Assembly (NCBI RefSeq): GCF_000381025.1
Contig: NZ_KB905825.1
Coordinates: 62,001 to 126,000 of the forward strand
Origin: Streptomyces sulphureus DSM 40104
GTDB taxonomy: Bacteria; Actinomycetota; Actinomycetes; Streptomycetales; Streptomycetaceae
Direction of reading: 5' to 3'
Length of the DNA: 64,000 nucleotides
Positions 17,442 through 25,565 of this stretch are shown here, piece after piece; position 1 is the stretch's first letter; each line of letters begins with the position of its first letter. Position numbers and translations under genes: made by a program. The notes beneath the pieces were generated by a model. It saw only the letters and a program-made list of their open reading frames with translations, did no database searches and had not been told where the DNA came from.

Positions 17442-17850
17442 ATGCTCATCTTCGGCTCGTCGAGCAAGCTCGTGCGGCTCGCCATGGTCAACCTCCGCTG
17501 CGCGCACTGCGGCAACCCGTCCGCGCACGCGGTGCGCAAGCAGGTGGCCAAGTTCACGCTCTTCTTCCTCTCCCTCTCTCCGACAGCGCCGGCGACGTAC
17601 CTCGCGCAGTGCACCTTCTGCGGCGCCGAGAGCGGAGAGAACGCGGGGCAGCTCCCCGTCCAGGGCCAGCAGCCCCGGAACCCGTGCACGGGCCGGCAGC
17701 CGTCCCCCGAGCATCGCCAGGTCCGAGCCGGCGGCCTCGTCGGTCGCCGCGAGGGCCGGCGGGGTCCTGCCGTCCAGCATCCCGGGCAGCAAGGACCCGC
17801 CCTCCGGCGGCAGTACCCGCAGCCGCCGCAGGGAGGCCGGCCCTCAGCCG
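17442..17850 (+). CDS. Small zinc-ribbon protein, 3' end undefined
   Basis: The ATG at 17442 starts MLIFGSSSKLVRLAMVNLRC; two zinc-ribbon knuckles follow, CAHCGN (residues 20-25) and CTFCGAE (about 57-63), with KFTLFFLSLSP between. This is the streptomycete zinc-ribbon family of roughly 80-130 residues with a Gln/Pro/Gly tail. Here the tail (for example QHPGQQGP, YPQPPQGGRP) continues, but no in-frame stop occurs until 19352, running antisense through the phosphodiesterase and adenosine deaminase genes. The given end is the convergent gene boundary, not a stop codon. A lost stop or frameshift in the tail is likely. No good ribosome binding site is visible. Confidence 0.6.
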
Positions 17851-18515
17851 TGCAGCAGCCGTACGAGCGCCTCGACGCGGTTGGTGGTGAGCGCGTCGAC
17901 GCCCATCGAGGCGAGGCGTCGCATCGTGCGCGAGCGGTCGACGGTCCACGCGGAGACGAGCAGGCCCGCGCCGTGCGCCCGCTCGATCACGCGAGGAGTC
18001 ACCAGCCCGAAGCGGTAGTTGAGCCACCGCGGACGCAGCCGCTCGACGAGGGCGTCGCGTACGGGCGCCGTCCGCTGCCAGGTGAGCGCGAGTTCGGCGT
18101 CCGGAGCGGCCTCCCGCACGGCACGCAGCGCATCGGGTGCGCCGCAGTAGTAGACGCGGTCCTCGGCGCCGGCCGCGCGGACCTCGGCGACTGCGCGTGC
18201 CGCGGCGGCCGGATCGGCGAGATCGATGAGGGTGCGTACGGAGCGCGTGGTGTCGAGCGCCTCGCCGAGGCGCGGTACGCCCCCGCCGGTGCGTCTGCGC
18301 ACCTCGTCGGCGGAGACGGCGGCGACCTCGGCCGCGTACCCCCAGAGCCGCTCCAGCGTCGCGTCGTGCACCACGACGGGCACGCCGTCCGCGGTGCACC
18401 GGACGTCCAACTCCACCGCGTCGGCGCCGGCGAGGACGGCCGCGGCGAAGGCGGCGAGGGTGTTCTCGCGTGCCGTGCAGGGGGCGCCGCGGTGTGCCAC
18501 GGCTGCGAGGGTCAC
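17844..18515 (-). CDS. Glycerophosphodiester phosphodiesterase
   Basis: 223 residues, GDPD TIM-barrel family; hydrolyses glycerophosphodiesters to glycerol-3-phosphate and an alcohol. Motifs: AHRGAP (catalytic His), ENTLAAF, and ELDVRCTADGVPVVVHDATL with the metal-binding Glu/Asp and second catalytic His; the C-terminus has SAWTVDRSRTMRRLASMGVDALTTN. No signal peptide, so cytoplasmic. The GTG at 18515 overlaps the adenosine deaminase stop by four bases (GTGA), so the two are one operon. Confidence 0.93.
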   Translation of the reverse strand: MTLAAVAHRGAPCTARENTLAAFAAAVLAGADAVELDVRCTADGVPVVVHDATLERLWGYAAEVAAVSADEVRRRTGGGVPRLGEALDTTRSVRTLIDLADPAAAARAVAEVRAAGAEDRVYYCGAPDALRAVREAAPDAELALTWQRTAPVRDALVERLRPRWLNYRFGLVTPRVIERAHGAGLLVSAWTVDRSRTMRRLASMGVDALTTNRVEALVRLLHG

Positions 18516-19570
18516 GGTGCAGGGTGCCAGGCGTCGAGGTGTGCGCGGATCTCCTCCAGCAGGCGCCGTTTGCCGGGCTCGTCGAGGAACGAGGCCCGCA
18601 CGGACTGCTCGGCGAGCGCCGCGACCCCGGGTACGTCGAGGCCGCAGAGCGCGGCTGCGATGCCGTACTCGGTGTTGAGGTCGGTGCCGAACATCGGGGG
18701 GTCGTCGCTGCCGAGCGCGATCGGGACGCCGGCCGCTGCGAGCCGCGGGAGCGGGTGCGTGGCGAGCGAGGGGACCGCGCGCGTCGCGACGTTGGAGGTC
18801 GGGCAGACCTCCAACGTCACCCCGTGGTCGACGAGTTCGGCGAGGAGGAGGGGGTCGCGCGCGGCGGCGATGCCGTGGCCGACGCGCTCCGCGCCGAGCT
18901 CGTCGACCGCGGCGCGCACCTCCTCGGGGCCGCCCGTCTCGCCCGCGTGCGGGACGCTGCGCAGCCCGGCGGCACGCGCCCGGTCGAAGTACGACTTGAA
19001 CCGTGCCCGCGGGACGCCCGCCTCGGGACCGCCGAGGCCGAAGCCGACGAGTCCGTCGGGCGCGTGCTCCACTGCGGCGCGCAGCGTCTCCTCTGCGGCC
19101 TCCTCGCCCGCGGGGCCCGGGATGTCGAAGATCCAGCGCAGCACGACGCCGAACTCCGCCTCCGCTGCCTTCCGCGCGTCCTCGATCGCCTCCAGAAAGG
19201 CTCCCAGCGGAATGCCGCGGGAGGTCGAACTCGCCGGCGTCACGGTCAGTTCGGCGTACCTGATCTGCTGCCGGGCCATGTCGCGGGCGATCTCGTACGT
19301 GAGCAGGCGGAAGTCCTCGGCGTCGGTGAGGAGTTCGACCACTGAGAGGTAGACGCGGACGAAGTGCCCGAAGTCGGTGAAGGTGAAGTACTCGGCGAGC
19401 GCCGCCGGGTCCTCGGGAACCTGTGATTCGGGGTGCCGTGCGGCGAGCTGCGCGACGATGCGCGGGGAGGCGGAACCGACGTGGTGGACGTGGAGTTCGG
19501 CCTTGGGAAGCCCGGCGACGAAGGCCGCGGTCTCCGCGGACGGCGAGGGCGGACGCGGGTCGGCGGGCAA
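18512..19570 (-). CDS. Adenosine deaminase
   Basis: 352 residues, metal-dependent amidohydrolase that deaminates adenosine/deoxyadenosine to inosine. Zinc ligands in KAELHVHHVGSAS (the variant of H-x-H seen in streptomycete paralogues), HAGETGG (about residue 195), GHGI, and the C-terminal SDDPPMF. I chose the TTG start at 19570 because GGAGG lies four bases upstream and the protein then starts just before SAETAAFVAGLPKAELH. A GTG 30 bases upstream is an alternative. Adenine deaminase activity cannot be excluded. Confidence 0.9.
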   Translation of the reverse strand: MPADPRPPSPSAETAAFVAGLPKAELHVHHVGSASPRIVAQLAARHPESQVPEDPAALAEYFTFTDFGHFVRVYLSVVELLTDAEDFRLLTYEIARDMARQQIRYAELTVTPASSTSRGIPLGAFLEAIEDARKAAEAEFGVVLRWIFDIPGPAGEEAAEETLRAAVEHAPDGLVGFGLGGPEAGVPRARFKSYFDRARAAGLRSVPHAGETGGPEEVRAAVDELGAERVGHGIAAARDPLLLAELVDHGVTLEVCPTSNVATRAVPSLATHPLPRLAAAGVPIALGSDDPPMFGTDLNTEYGIAAALCGLDVPGVAALAEQSVRASFLDEPGKRRLLEEIRAHLDAWHPAP

Positions 19571-19727
19571 GAAGCCTCCAGGGGTGTACGGCCGGCGCAC
19601 GGCCTTCGGACTGCGGGGGCACGGGCGGCCCCGGGAACATCGTAGGACCGCGGCGGAAGCCGCCGCCGATCGGTGTCGGCGGCCCTGCCTAGCATGGGGA
19701 GACGAGAGTTCAGGAGGGCAACAGACC

Positions 19728-20267
19728 ATGTCGCACCAGCCGGGAGCACCCGGCCCCCAACAGCCGGGACCCTGGTCGGCCCCGGGCGCGGGCAAGGGCC
19801 CGCCACCGATACCCAGGGCCCCGGAGGCGCCGGGTTCCTCGCCGTACGCCGGCGCGTACGGGCAGGGACCGCAGTATCCTCAGGGGCCCGCGATGGGCCA
19901 GTACGCCTACGGACACGGCCAGTTCAGGCCGCCCCCGCCGACGGGGCAGGCGGTGGCGGCGATGGTGCTCGGCATCCTCGGCTGCGTGCTGCTTGCGTCG
20001 TGCTGGGGCGCCGCGATCGCGCTCATCACGTCCGTCATCGGACTGGTGCTCGCGGTGAAGGCGAAGCGCGGCATCGCGCGGGGCGAACTCGGGGGACAGT
20101 CGCAGGCGACGGCCGGTTTCGTGCTCAACATCATCGCGCTCGTGCTCTCCGCACTGATCGTGCTCGCCCTGGTGCTCGCCTTCACGGTCTGGCAGGACGA
20201 CCTCGAGGGGTCCGACTCGGCTCCCACCTACGAAGGCCGTGCTGCCGCGGTCCTCCTCAGCGAGTGA
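19728..20267 (+). CDS. DUF4190-type membrane protein with Pro/Gly-rich N-terminus
   Basis: 179 residues. Residues 1-70 are a disordered Pro/Gly/Gln/Tyr-rich segment; two hydrophobic segments follow (GQAVAAMVLGILGCVLLASC and about residues 135-160), the DUF4190 pattern with AKRGIARGELGGQSQATAGF between. Small secondary membrane proteins of this type are numerous in streptomycetes and have no assigned function. The ATG at 19728 has AGGAGG 11 bases upstream, and TAGCAT (19690-19695) may be its -10 box. It is divergent from adenosine deaminase. Confidence 0.85.
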   Translation: MSHQPGAPGPQQPGPWSAPGAGKGPPPIPRAPEAPGSSPYAGAYGQGPQYPQGPAMGQYAYGHGQFRPPPPTGQAVAAMVLGILGCVLLASCWGAAIALITSVIGLVLAVKAKRGIARGELGGQSQATAGFVLNIIALVLSALIVLALVLAFTVWQDDLEGSDSAPTYEGRAAAVLLSE

Positions 20268-20374
20268 GGGGTGCGTCGGCGTTCCCGTCGGCCCAACACG
20301 TGTAAGAAAAAGGGGACTTCGCGCTCTCTCCGGTGACACCTCCCGACGGGGGAGGTCGACGCCTGGGAGTGACC

Positions 20375-20815
20375 ATGGAAGACGGGGGCGAAGAGGCGGC
20401 CGCTGTGCGGTGGCTGGCGACTGCGGCGCCGGACCCTGTGCGGTGCCGCGAGGAGTGGGAGCGGAACCCGCTCGGCGTGACGCTGCTGCCTGCGGGAAGC
20501 CGGTGGGACGTGCTCATCGTCGGGGCGGGGCTCGGGCGTGGTGTGCTCGAACGGCTCAGGGAGGCGCCCGTGCCCACGGGCCCGGTCCTCGCCGACTTCG
20601 GTGAGGCGCGCGTCGGGTTCTTCGTGCCGCCGGGTGCGGCCGGACCGCGACACGGGCCCGTTCGCCGCGCAGGGCAGGGGAGTTGGGTCGTCGTGCCCTA
20701 CCCGGGCAGGTCGACGGGCGGTGTGCGCTGGCTCGTCCTGCCCGACGGCCTCGGCACCCTCGCCGACCCGATGCGGCTGCGGTGGGCCGTTCACCGGACG
20801 GTCGAGGCGGGGTGA
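20375..20815 (+). CDS. Conserved protein resembling the N-terminal domain of bifunctional DNA primase/polymerase
   Basis: 146 residues. The pattern GVTLLPAGSRWDVLIVGAGL, GPVLADFGEARVGFFVPPG, VVVPYPG and GVRWLVLPDG resembles the streptomycete prim-pol-like family, where LPVG..FDV and a Gly/Pro-rich C-terminal segment recur. Catalytic acidic residues of true prim-pol enzymes are not evident, so enzymatic activity is doubtful. The ATG at 20375 follows GGGAG; GTG 20369 and 20333 are alternatives. It converges with the response regulator gene, separated by three bases. Confidence 0.65.
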   Translation: MEDGGEEAAAVRWLATAAPDPVRCREEWERNPLGVTLLPAGSRWDVLIVGAGLGRGVLERLREAPVPTGPVLADFGEARVGFFVPPGAAGPRHGPVRRAGQGSWVVVPYPGRSTGGVRWLVLPDGLGTLADPMRLRWAVHRTVEAG

Positions 20816-20818
20816 GCG

Positions 20819-21463
20819 TCAGCTCCCGCCGCGGCGCCTCAGCAGCCCGTCCCGGGAGGCGACGGCGACGGCCGCCGTCCGCGACTCGACCTCCAACTTG
20901 GCGTAGATGTGCACCAGATGGGACTTCACGGTGGCCTGGCTGAGGTGGAGGCGGCGGCTGATCTCCAGATTGGTGAGGCCGTCGGCGACGAGTCCGAGCA
21001 CCTCTGTCTCGCGGCTGCTGAGCGAGGCGCCCGGCGCGCGCATGCGATCGAGAAGGCGGTCGGCGACGGCAGGGGCGAGCGCGGAGCGGCCCGCGGCCGC
21101 CGACCGTACCGCCGCGGCGAGTTCCTCGGGCGGCGCGTCCTTGAGCAGGTAGCCGGTGGCGCCCGCCTCGATGGCGGGGAGCGTGTCCGCGTCCGATCCG
21201 TACGTGGTGACGACGAGGACGCGCGGCGAAGCGGGCAGCGCGGTGATCCGCTCCGTCGCCTCCGCGCCCGTCATGCCGGAGCCGAACTGGAGGTCCATCA
21301 GCACGACGTCGACGCCGCCCGCCGCGGCGAGCTCCACGGCACGTTCCGCGGTCTCCGCCTCGCCCGCGACGGTGAAGTCCGGCTCGCCCTCCAGCACGGC
21401 GCGCAGTCCGGCGCGGACGACGGGGTGGTCGTCCGCGAGGAGGAGTCGCACGGTCGCGTTCAC
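20819..21463 (-). CDS. NarL/LuxR-type response regulator
   Basis: 214 residues. Receiver domain 1-120: acidic pair in LLLADDHPVVRAGL, phospho-acceptor Asp in VVLMDLQFGSGMTG, Thr in VVTTYG, Lys in GYLLKDAPPEEL. The C-terminal LuxR helix-turn-helix is LSSRETEVLGLVADGLTNLE followed by ISRRLHLSQATVKSHLVHIY. The GTG at 21463 overlaps the kinase stop by four bases, so kinase and regulator form one operon, divergent from an ABC transporter they may control. Confidence 0.95.
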   Translation of the reverse strand: MNATVRLLLADDHPVVRAGLRAVLEGEPDFTVAGEAETAERAVELAAAGGVDVVLMDLQFGSGMTGAEATERITALPASPRVLVVTTYGSDADTLPAIEAGATGYLLKDAPPEELAAAVRSAAAGRSALAPAVADRLLDRMRAPGASLSSRETEVLGLVADGLTNLEISRRLHLSQATVKSHLVHIYAKLEVESRTAAVAVASRDGLLRRRGGS

Positions 21464-22716
21464 GGCGTGTTCCCTTCGTCGCCGTACCAGGCTGCCGCAG
21501 CCTCCGACGTGCCCGCGCACACGGGGAGTTGGGCGGCGACGGCGGTCCCGCGCCCCTGCGAGGACTCGACGGTCAGCGTGCCTCCGAGCGCCCGCGCGCG
21601 GGCGCGCATCGCGGCGAGCCCGAAGCCGCGGTGTCCCGGTTCGGGCGGCGGCAGCGCTCCCGGGGCGAAGCCGTGCCCGTCGTCGACGACGTCCAGGGCG
21701 ACGCGGTCCGGCATGTAGCTGAGGGTGACTTCGGCGGCTGATGCTCCGGCGTGCGCCACCGTGTTCGCCAGCGACGACTGCGCGATCCGCAGCAGCGCCA
21801 CCTCGTGGGGGACGGGCAGCGTCCGCGGTGTCCCGGAGACGTGGAAGCGGACGGGGAGTCCGTGGCGGAGGGACGTGGTGTCGCAGAGCCGCTCCAGCGC
21901 GACCCGGAGCGAGGCGTCCTCGCCCGCGAGGTCGGGCGGTGTGAGCGCGTGGACGAAGCGGCGCGCTTCGGCGAGGTTGTCGACGGCCGCTTTGCGGGCC
22001 TGGGCGACGTACCGGCCGGCGGGCGCGCCCCCTGCGCCCTCCGGCAGTGCGCGTTCGGCGGCGCTCAGCAGCAGTTGGATGCTGGTGAGGCCCTGCGCGA
22101 GGGTGTCGTGGATCTCGCGCGCGAGGCGCTCGCGCTCGGCCGTCGCGCCCGCCGTCCGCCCGGCCTCCTCCAACTCGGCATGCGCCTCGGTGAGTTCCTG
22201 GATAAGCCGCCGGCGCTGCTCGCTCTCGCGGTAGAGCGCCTGGTACCCGAGGACCGTCGCGGCGGCGACGGCGGCACCGATGAGCGGACCGAGGAACGAG
22301 GCGAGCGACGGACCGCCGTGGTGCCAGGCGTACCCGGCGGCGGCAGCGAGCGCCGTCGCGAGGACGGCGCCGAGCGCGGGGCGCCGCGGCAGCAGGTGGA
22401 GGAGGAGGAAGTAGAGCGGGAACGCCACCCACACGCCGTCCGCCGTCAGCGCCGTGAGCGCGAGCCAGGCGGCGCCGACGCCGCCGAGCCACCCGGAAGT
22501 CGCCGGCAGCGACCGCCCGACGGCGGGCAGTACGGGGCCGAGCGCGTACACCGCGGCGACGAGAGCGGCGGCCGCGACGGTCGCGGCCGGGTGCGCTGCG
22601 TCCCCCGTCACGGCGCGGCCGGCGGCGACCGTCAGCAGACCGGCGACGAGCAGGTGCAGGCACCACTTGAGGAAGCCGGGCACGGGCGTGGGGGAGAGGG
22701 GGTTCACGGTGTCCAC
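21460..22716 (-). CDS. Sensor histidine kinase, NarX/DesK class
   Basis: 418 residues. Five or six hydrophobic spans fill residues 10-150 with no sizeable extracellular domain, so it senses a membrane or intramembrane signal. HisKA_3 motif RERLAREIHDTLAQGLTSIQ carries the phosphorylated His; the ATPase domain has LANTVAHAG (N box), DDGHGF (G1) and GFGLAAMRARA (G2). The start is uncertain: GTG 22716 or 22707, neither with a strong ribosome binding site. It is cotranscribed with its response regulator and divergent from an FtsX/LolD-type ABC transporter. Confidence 0.92.
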   Translation of the reverse strand: MDTVNPLSPTPVPGFLKWCLHLLVAGLLTVAAGRAVTGDAAHPAATVAAAALVAAVYALGPVLPAVGRSLPATSGWLGGVGAAWLALTALTADGVWVAFPLYFLLLHLLPRRPALGAVLATALAAAAGYAWHHGGPSLASFLGPLIGAAVAAATVLGYQALYRESEQRRRLIQELTEAHAELEEAGRTAGATAERERLAREIHDTLAQGLTSIQLLLSAAERALPEGAGGAPAGRYVAQARKAAVDNLAEARRFVHALTPPDLAGEDASLRVALERLCDTTSLRHGLPVRFHVSGTPRTLPVPHEVALLRIAQSSLANTVAHAGASAAEVTLSYMPDRVALDVVDDGHGFAPGALPPPEPGHRGFGLAAMRARARALGGTLTVESSQGRGTAVAAQLPVCAGTSEAAAAWYGDEGNTP

Positions 22717-22897
22717 AGGATAGGCGGCGCGAGGTGCGGCGGCATCGATCGAAAGGTTGACCCGGTGCACCGCCCTTCGGCCGCCGAGGAGCGATCCTCG
22801 GCGCGATGCCGCGGGGTCGCGGTGCGGCCCAGCGTGGGGGCACGTCGCCGAGGACCGGCGTATGCGCCACCGACCGTCAGCACGAGAGGCCGCCCCC

Positions 22898-23968
22898 ATG
22901 TTCGTCGCGCTCAGGGACCTGAGGTTCGCCAAGGGGCGGTTCGCCCTCATGGGGACCGTCACCGTGCTCATCGCCGCACTCGTCGGCCTGCTGTCGGGAC
23001 TCACCTCCGGGCTCGCGCACCAGAACACCTCAGCCGTCACGGGGTTGCGCGCCGACCGCATCGCCTTCGGCGCCACCGACGAGGACCGCTCGTACACCGA
23101 CTCGACGGTGAGCGCGGAGCAGTGGCGGCAGTGGGCGCGGGCGCCGGGTGTGGAGGCGGCCGAGCCGCTCGGCATCGCGGCGGCCAAGGCGCGCGCCGAC
23201 GGTGGCACCGCCTCGGTCTCGGCCTTCGGCACCGAGCCGGGCGCCGGCATCCTGCCCGAGGGGAGCGCGCTCGCCGCTTCGGAGGTCGTGCTCTCCGAAG
23301 CGGCGGCCGAGGAGCTCGGCGCCGGGACAGGGGAGCGCGTGACGCTCGGCGGCGCCGAGTTCACCGTCACCGCCGTCACGGGGGACGACTGGTTCAGCCA
23401 CACCCCCGTCGTGTGGACGACCCTCGACGACTGGCAGGGCCTCGCGCAGGGGGCCGGTGAAGGACCGCACGCCACCGTCGTCGCGCTCACGACCGACGGT
23501 GCGGACACCGCGGCAGCCGACGAGCGGATCGGCACGGACACCGTCGAGCGCGACGACTCGCTCTCCGCCATCGGCGCCTACACCTCGGAGAACGGGTCGC
23601 TCCAGCTCATGCGGGGCTTCCTCTTCGCCATCTCGGCGCTGGTCGTCGGCGCGTTCTTCACCGTCTGGACGATCCAGCGCAGGCCCGACGTCGCCGTGCT
23701 CAAGGCGCTCGGCGCCTCCACCCGGTACCTCCTCAAGGACGCGTTGGGGCAGGCGCTCGTGCTGCTCGTCGCCGGAACGGCCGTCGGTACGGGGATCGCG
23801 GCGGCCGTGGGCGCCGCCGTGGCGGGGACGGTGCCGTTCGTGCTGACGGCCGGGTCCTTGCTGGCGCCGTCCGGTGTCCTCGTCGTCCTCGGGGCGCTCG
23901 GCGCCGTGCTCGCCGTCCGTCGCATCACCTCAGTAGACCCGCTGATCGCACTCGGGAGCGCACGATGA
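22898..23968 (+). CDS. FtsX-like ABC transporter permease
   Basis: 356 residues with the MacB/FtsX layout: one N-terminal span (about 15-37), a large extracytoplasmic domain (about 40-240), then three spans at the C-terminus (QLMRGFLFAISALVVGAFFT, ALVLLVAGTAVGTGIAAAVG, and the final span). The cytoplasmic motif RRPDVAVLKALGAS is typical. Such permeases export or dislodge lipids and antimicrobial peptides rather than import. The ATPase gene follows with an ATGA overlap. Likely regulated by the divergent two-component system. Confidence 0.9.
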   Translation: MFVALRDLRFAKGRFALMGTVTVLIAALVGLLSGLTSGLAHQNTSAVTGLRADRIAFGATDEDRSYTDSTVSAEQWRQWARAPGVEAAEPLGIAAAKARADGGTASVSAFGTEPGAGILPEGSALAASEVVLSEAAAEELGAGTGERVTLGGAEFTVTAVTGDDWFSHTPVVWTTLDDWQGLAQGAGEGPHATVVALTTDGADTAAADERIGTDTVERDDSLSAIGAYTSENGSLQLMRGFLFAISALVVGAFFTVWTIQRRPDVAVLKALGASTRYLLKDALGQALVLLVAGTAVGTGIAAAVGAAVAGTVPFVLTAGSLLAPSGVLVVLGALGAVLAVRRITSVDPLIALGSAR

Positions 23969-24687
23969 ACGCCGCAACCACCCCGACTCCCCTGCGGATG
24001 ACCGACGTCACGCTCACCTACCCCGACGGGCGGGGCCGGCTCACCGCGCTCGACCGCGTGAGCCTCCGGGCCGAGGCGGGGAGCGTCACCGCAGTCGTCG
24101 GTCCTTCCGGCTCGGGGAAGTCGAGTCTCCTCGCGGTCGCCGCGACGCTGGTCACGCCGGACTCCGGAAGCGTGGAGGTCGCCGGCGAGGAGACCGCGGG
24201 ACGCGGTGCCGCCGCGCTGACCCGGCTGCGGCGCTCCCGGGTCGGCATCGTCTTCCAGCAGCCGCACCTGCTCGCCTCGCTCACTGCCCGCGAGCAACTC
24301 CAGGTCATGGCCGACCTGGAGGGGCGGAGCCCGAGGTCCGCGAAGGGGCGCGCGGAGGAGCTCCTCGCCGCCGTGGGTCTTGAGGGCGAGGCGCACCGTC
24401 GCCCGCACCAGCTCTCCGGCGGGCAGCGGCAGCGCGTCAACATCGCGCGCGCCCTGATGAACGACCCGGACCTGCTCCTCGTCGACGAGCCCACGAGCGC
24501 CCTCGACCGGGGGCGCGGGGCCACCGTCGTCGAGCTGCTCACCGGCCTCACCCACCGGCGGGCGGTCGCGACGCTGCTCGTCACCCATGATCGGGAGCAA
24601 CTCGCCGCCGTCGACCGGGTCGTGGAGGTCCACGACGGGCGGCTGCGCTCGCCGCAGCCGTCAGGACGACGGCAAGGCACCAGCTAG
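23965..24687 (+). CDS. LolD/MacB-type ABC transporter ATP-binding protein
   Basis: 240 residues. Walker A GPSGSGKSS (about 46-54), Q-loop VFQQPHLL, signature LSGGQRQRVNIARAL, Walker B LLLVDEPTSALD and switch His in VTHD are all intact. Partner of the FtsX-like permease just upstream (4-base ATGA overlap). Its last 107 bases overlap, tail to tail, the 3' end of the PAP2 phosphatase gene on the other strand. Confidence 0.92.
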   Translation: MNAATTPTPLRMTDVTLTYPDGRGRLTALDRVSLRAEAGSVTAVVGPSGSGKSSLLAVAATLVTPDSGSVEVAGEETAGRGAAALTRLRRSRVGIVFQQPHLLASLTAREQLQVMADLEGRSPRSAKGRAEELLAAVGLEGEAHRRPHQLSGGQRQRVNIARALMNDPDLLLVDEPTSALDRGRGATVVELLTGLTHRRAVATLLVTHDREQLAAVDRVVEVHDGRLRSPQPSGRRQGTS

Positions 24688-25219
24688 CGACGACGTCGAG
24701 CGGCCAGTGGTATCCACGCACGACGAGCCCGAGTCCGTTGGCGACGGTGAGAGCGGCGGCTGCCGCCCACAGGCTCCGTGCGGCGGGCCGTGCCGCCCGC
24801 GCTCCGCCGGGACCGGCGTGCGCCGCGAGGAGCAGCGCCGCGCAGCCGAAGGCGACGGCGGCGGTCGCGGCGTGCCCCGAGGGAAAGTAGCCCTCGCCGC
24901 CGAGCGGCCCGTCGCGGCCGGCCCACGCCTTGAGTCCGCTCACCACCGCCGGCACGCACGCCAGCGCCAACACGGTGCAGCACACCGGCCACCAGCAGCT
25001 CCGCGCGCGCACCAGCACCCAGCCGGCCGCCACCGCGAAGACGGGAAGGGCGACCGTCATGTTGCCCAGGTCTGCGAGGAGTTGGTAGAGGTCGCGCGCC
25101 CCGGTGTCGGCGGCGCGGAGCTCGGTGGCGAGATCGCGGTCGGGGCCGAGGAGCGGGCCGTCGGCGAGGACCTGCCAGCAGGCGACGGCGAGGAGCAGCA
25201 GGGCGGCGGCCGGTGCCAC
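24581..25219 (-). CDS. PAP2-family membrane phosphatase
   Basis: About 212 residues with six hydrophobic segments. The three phosphatase motifs are present: KAWAGRDGP, FPSGHAATAA (catalytic His) and VRGYHWPLDVVASW (second His and Asp). Likely dephosphorylates a lipid phosphate such as phosphatidate or undecaprenyl pyrophosphate in the membrane. I chose GTG 25219 because a 13-bp hairpin (25241-25280) would otherwise lie inside the coding region; a TTG at 25318 with GGAAG upstream would give 245 residues. The 3' end overlaps the ABC ATPase gene by 107 bases, convergently. Confidence 0.87.
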   Translation of the reverse strand: MAPAAALLLLAVACWQVLADGPLLGPDRDLATELRAADTGARDLYQLLADLGNMTVALPVFAVAAGWVLVRARSCWWPVCCTVLALACVPAVVSGLKAWAGRDGPLGGEGYFPSGHAATAAVAFGCAALLLAAHAGPGGARAARPAARSLWAAAAALTVANGLGLVVRGYHWPLDVVASWCLAVVLTAAASAAARRGPPRPGRRRRVAPDHG

Positions 25220-25240
25220 GACTCCTCGCAGAGAGACGAA

Positions 25241-25280
25241 AGGCCGCTCCGGGCTGTGGGGGAGTCTCCCGGAGCGGCCT
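25241..25280 (-). terminator. 13-bp inverted repeat upstream of the PAP2 gene
   Basis: AGGCCGCTCCGGG (25241-25253) pairs perfectly with CCCGGAGCGGCCT (25268-25280) around a 14-base loop. It may be a terminator or a 5' leader structure of the phosphatase gene. Confidence 0.5.
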
Positions 25281-25565
25281 CGACCGGTCTTCCGCGGGCC
25301 CAGGGGGGTGTAGGACAAGCGGTCTTCCGATCGATGAGCGGTGTGCGCGAGGGCACAGCCGGGCCGGCTGGAGAAGCGGTTGCCGACTCGACGGGCCCCT
25401 GTGATTACCGCGACCGGGGCCCTGCGTTGGCAGAAACCGTACGTCAGGAGGCCGCGCCCCGGTAGGCCGCTTACTCACCGGCCATGGGCCTCGCACACGT
25501 TCTTCACGTGGCGGTCGCCGCAGGCAGAACGGTCCCCGGCAGTGCCGGGGACCGTCCGCTCGCCC
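25281..25565. other. Intergenic region between gabT and PAP2 genes
   Basis: Contains the gabT terminator (25530-25556), a 7-bp inverted repeat GGGCCCC/GGGGCCC at 25393-25422 and no convincing coding sequence. Both flanking genes point leftwards. Confidence 0.4.
25530..25556 (-). terminator. Terminator of gabT
   Basis: ACGGTCCCCGG-CAGTG-CCGGGGACCGT, a perfect 11-bp stem with 5-base loop, starts 10 bases after the gabT stop. No T run, typical of this group of organisms. Confidence 0.8.

Noticed and set aside
25393..25422. Short inverted repeat that might be a tRNA or attachment site
   Set aside because: Only a 7-bp stem with a 16-base loop; no cloverleaf, T-loop or anticodon arm, and no flanking repeats.
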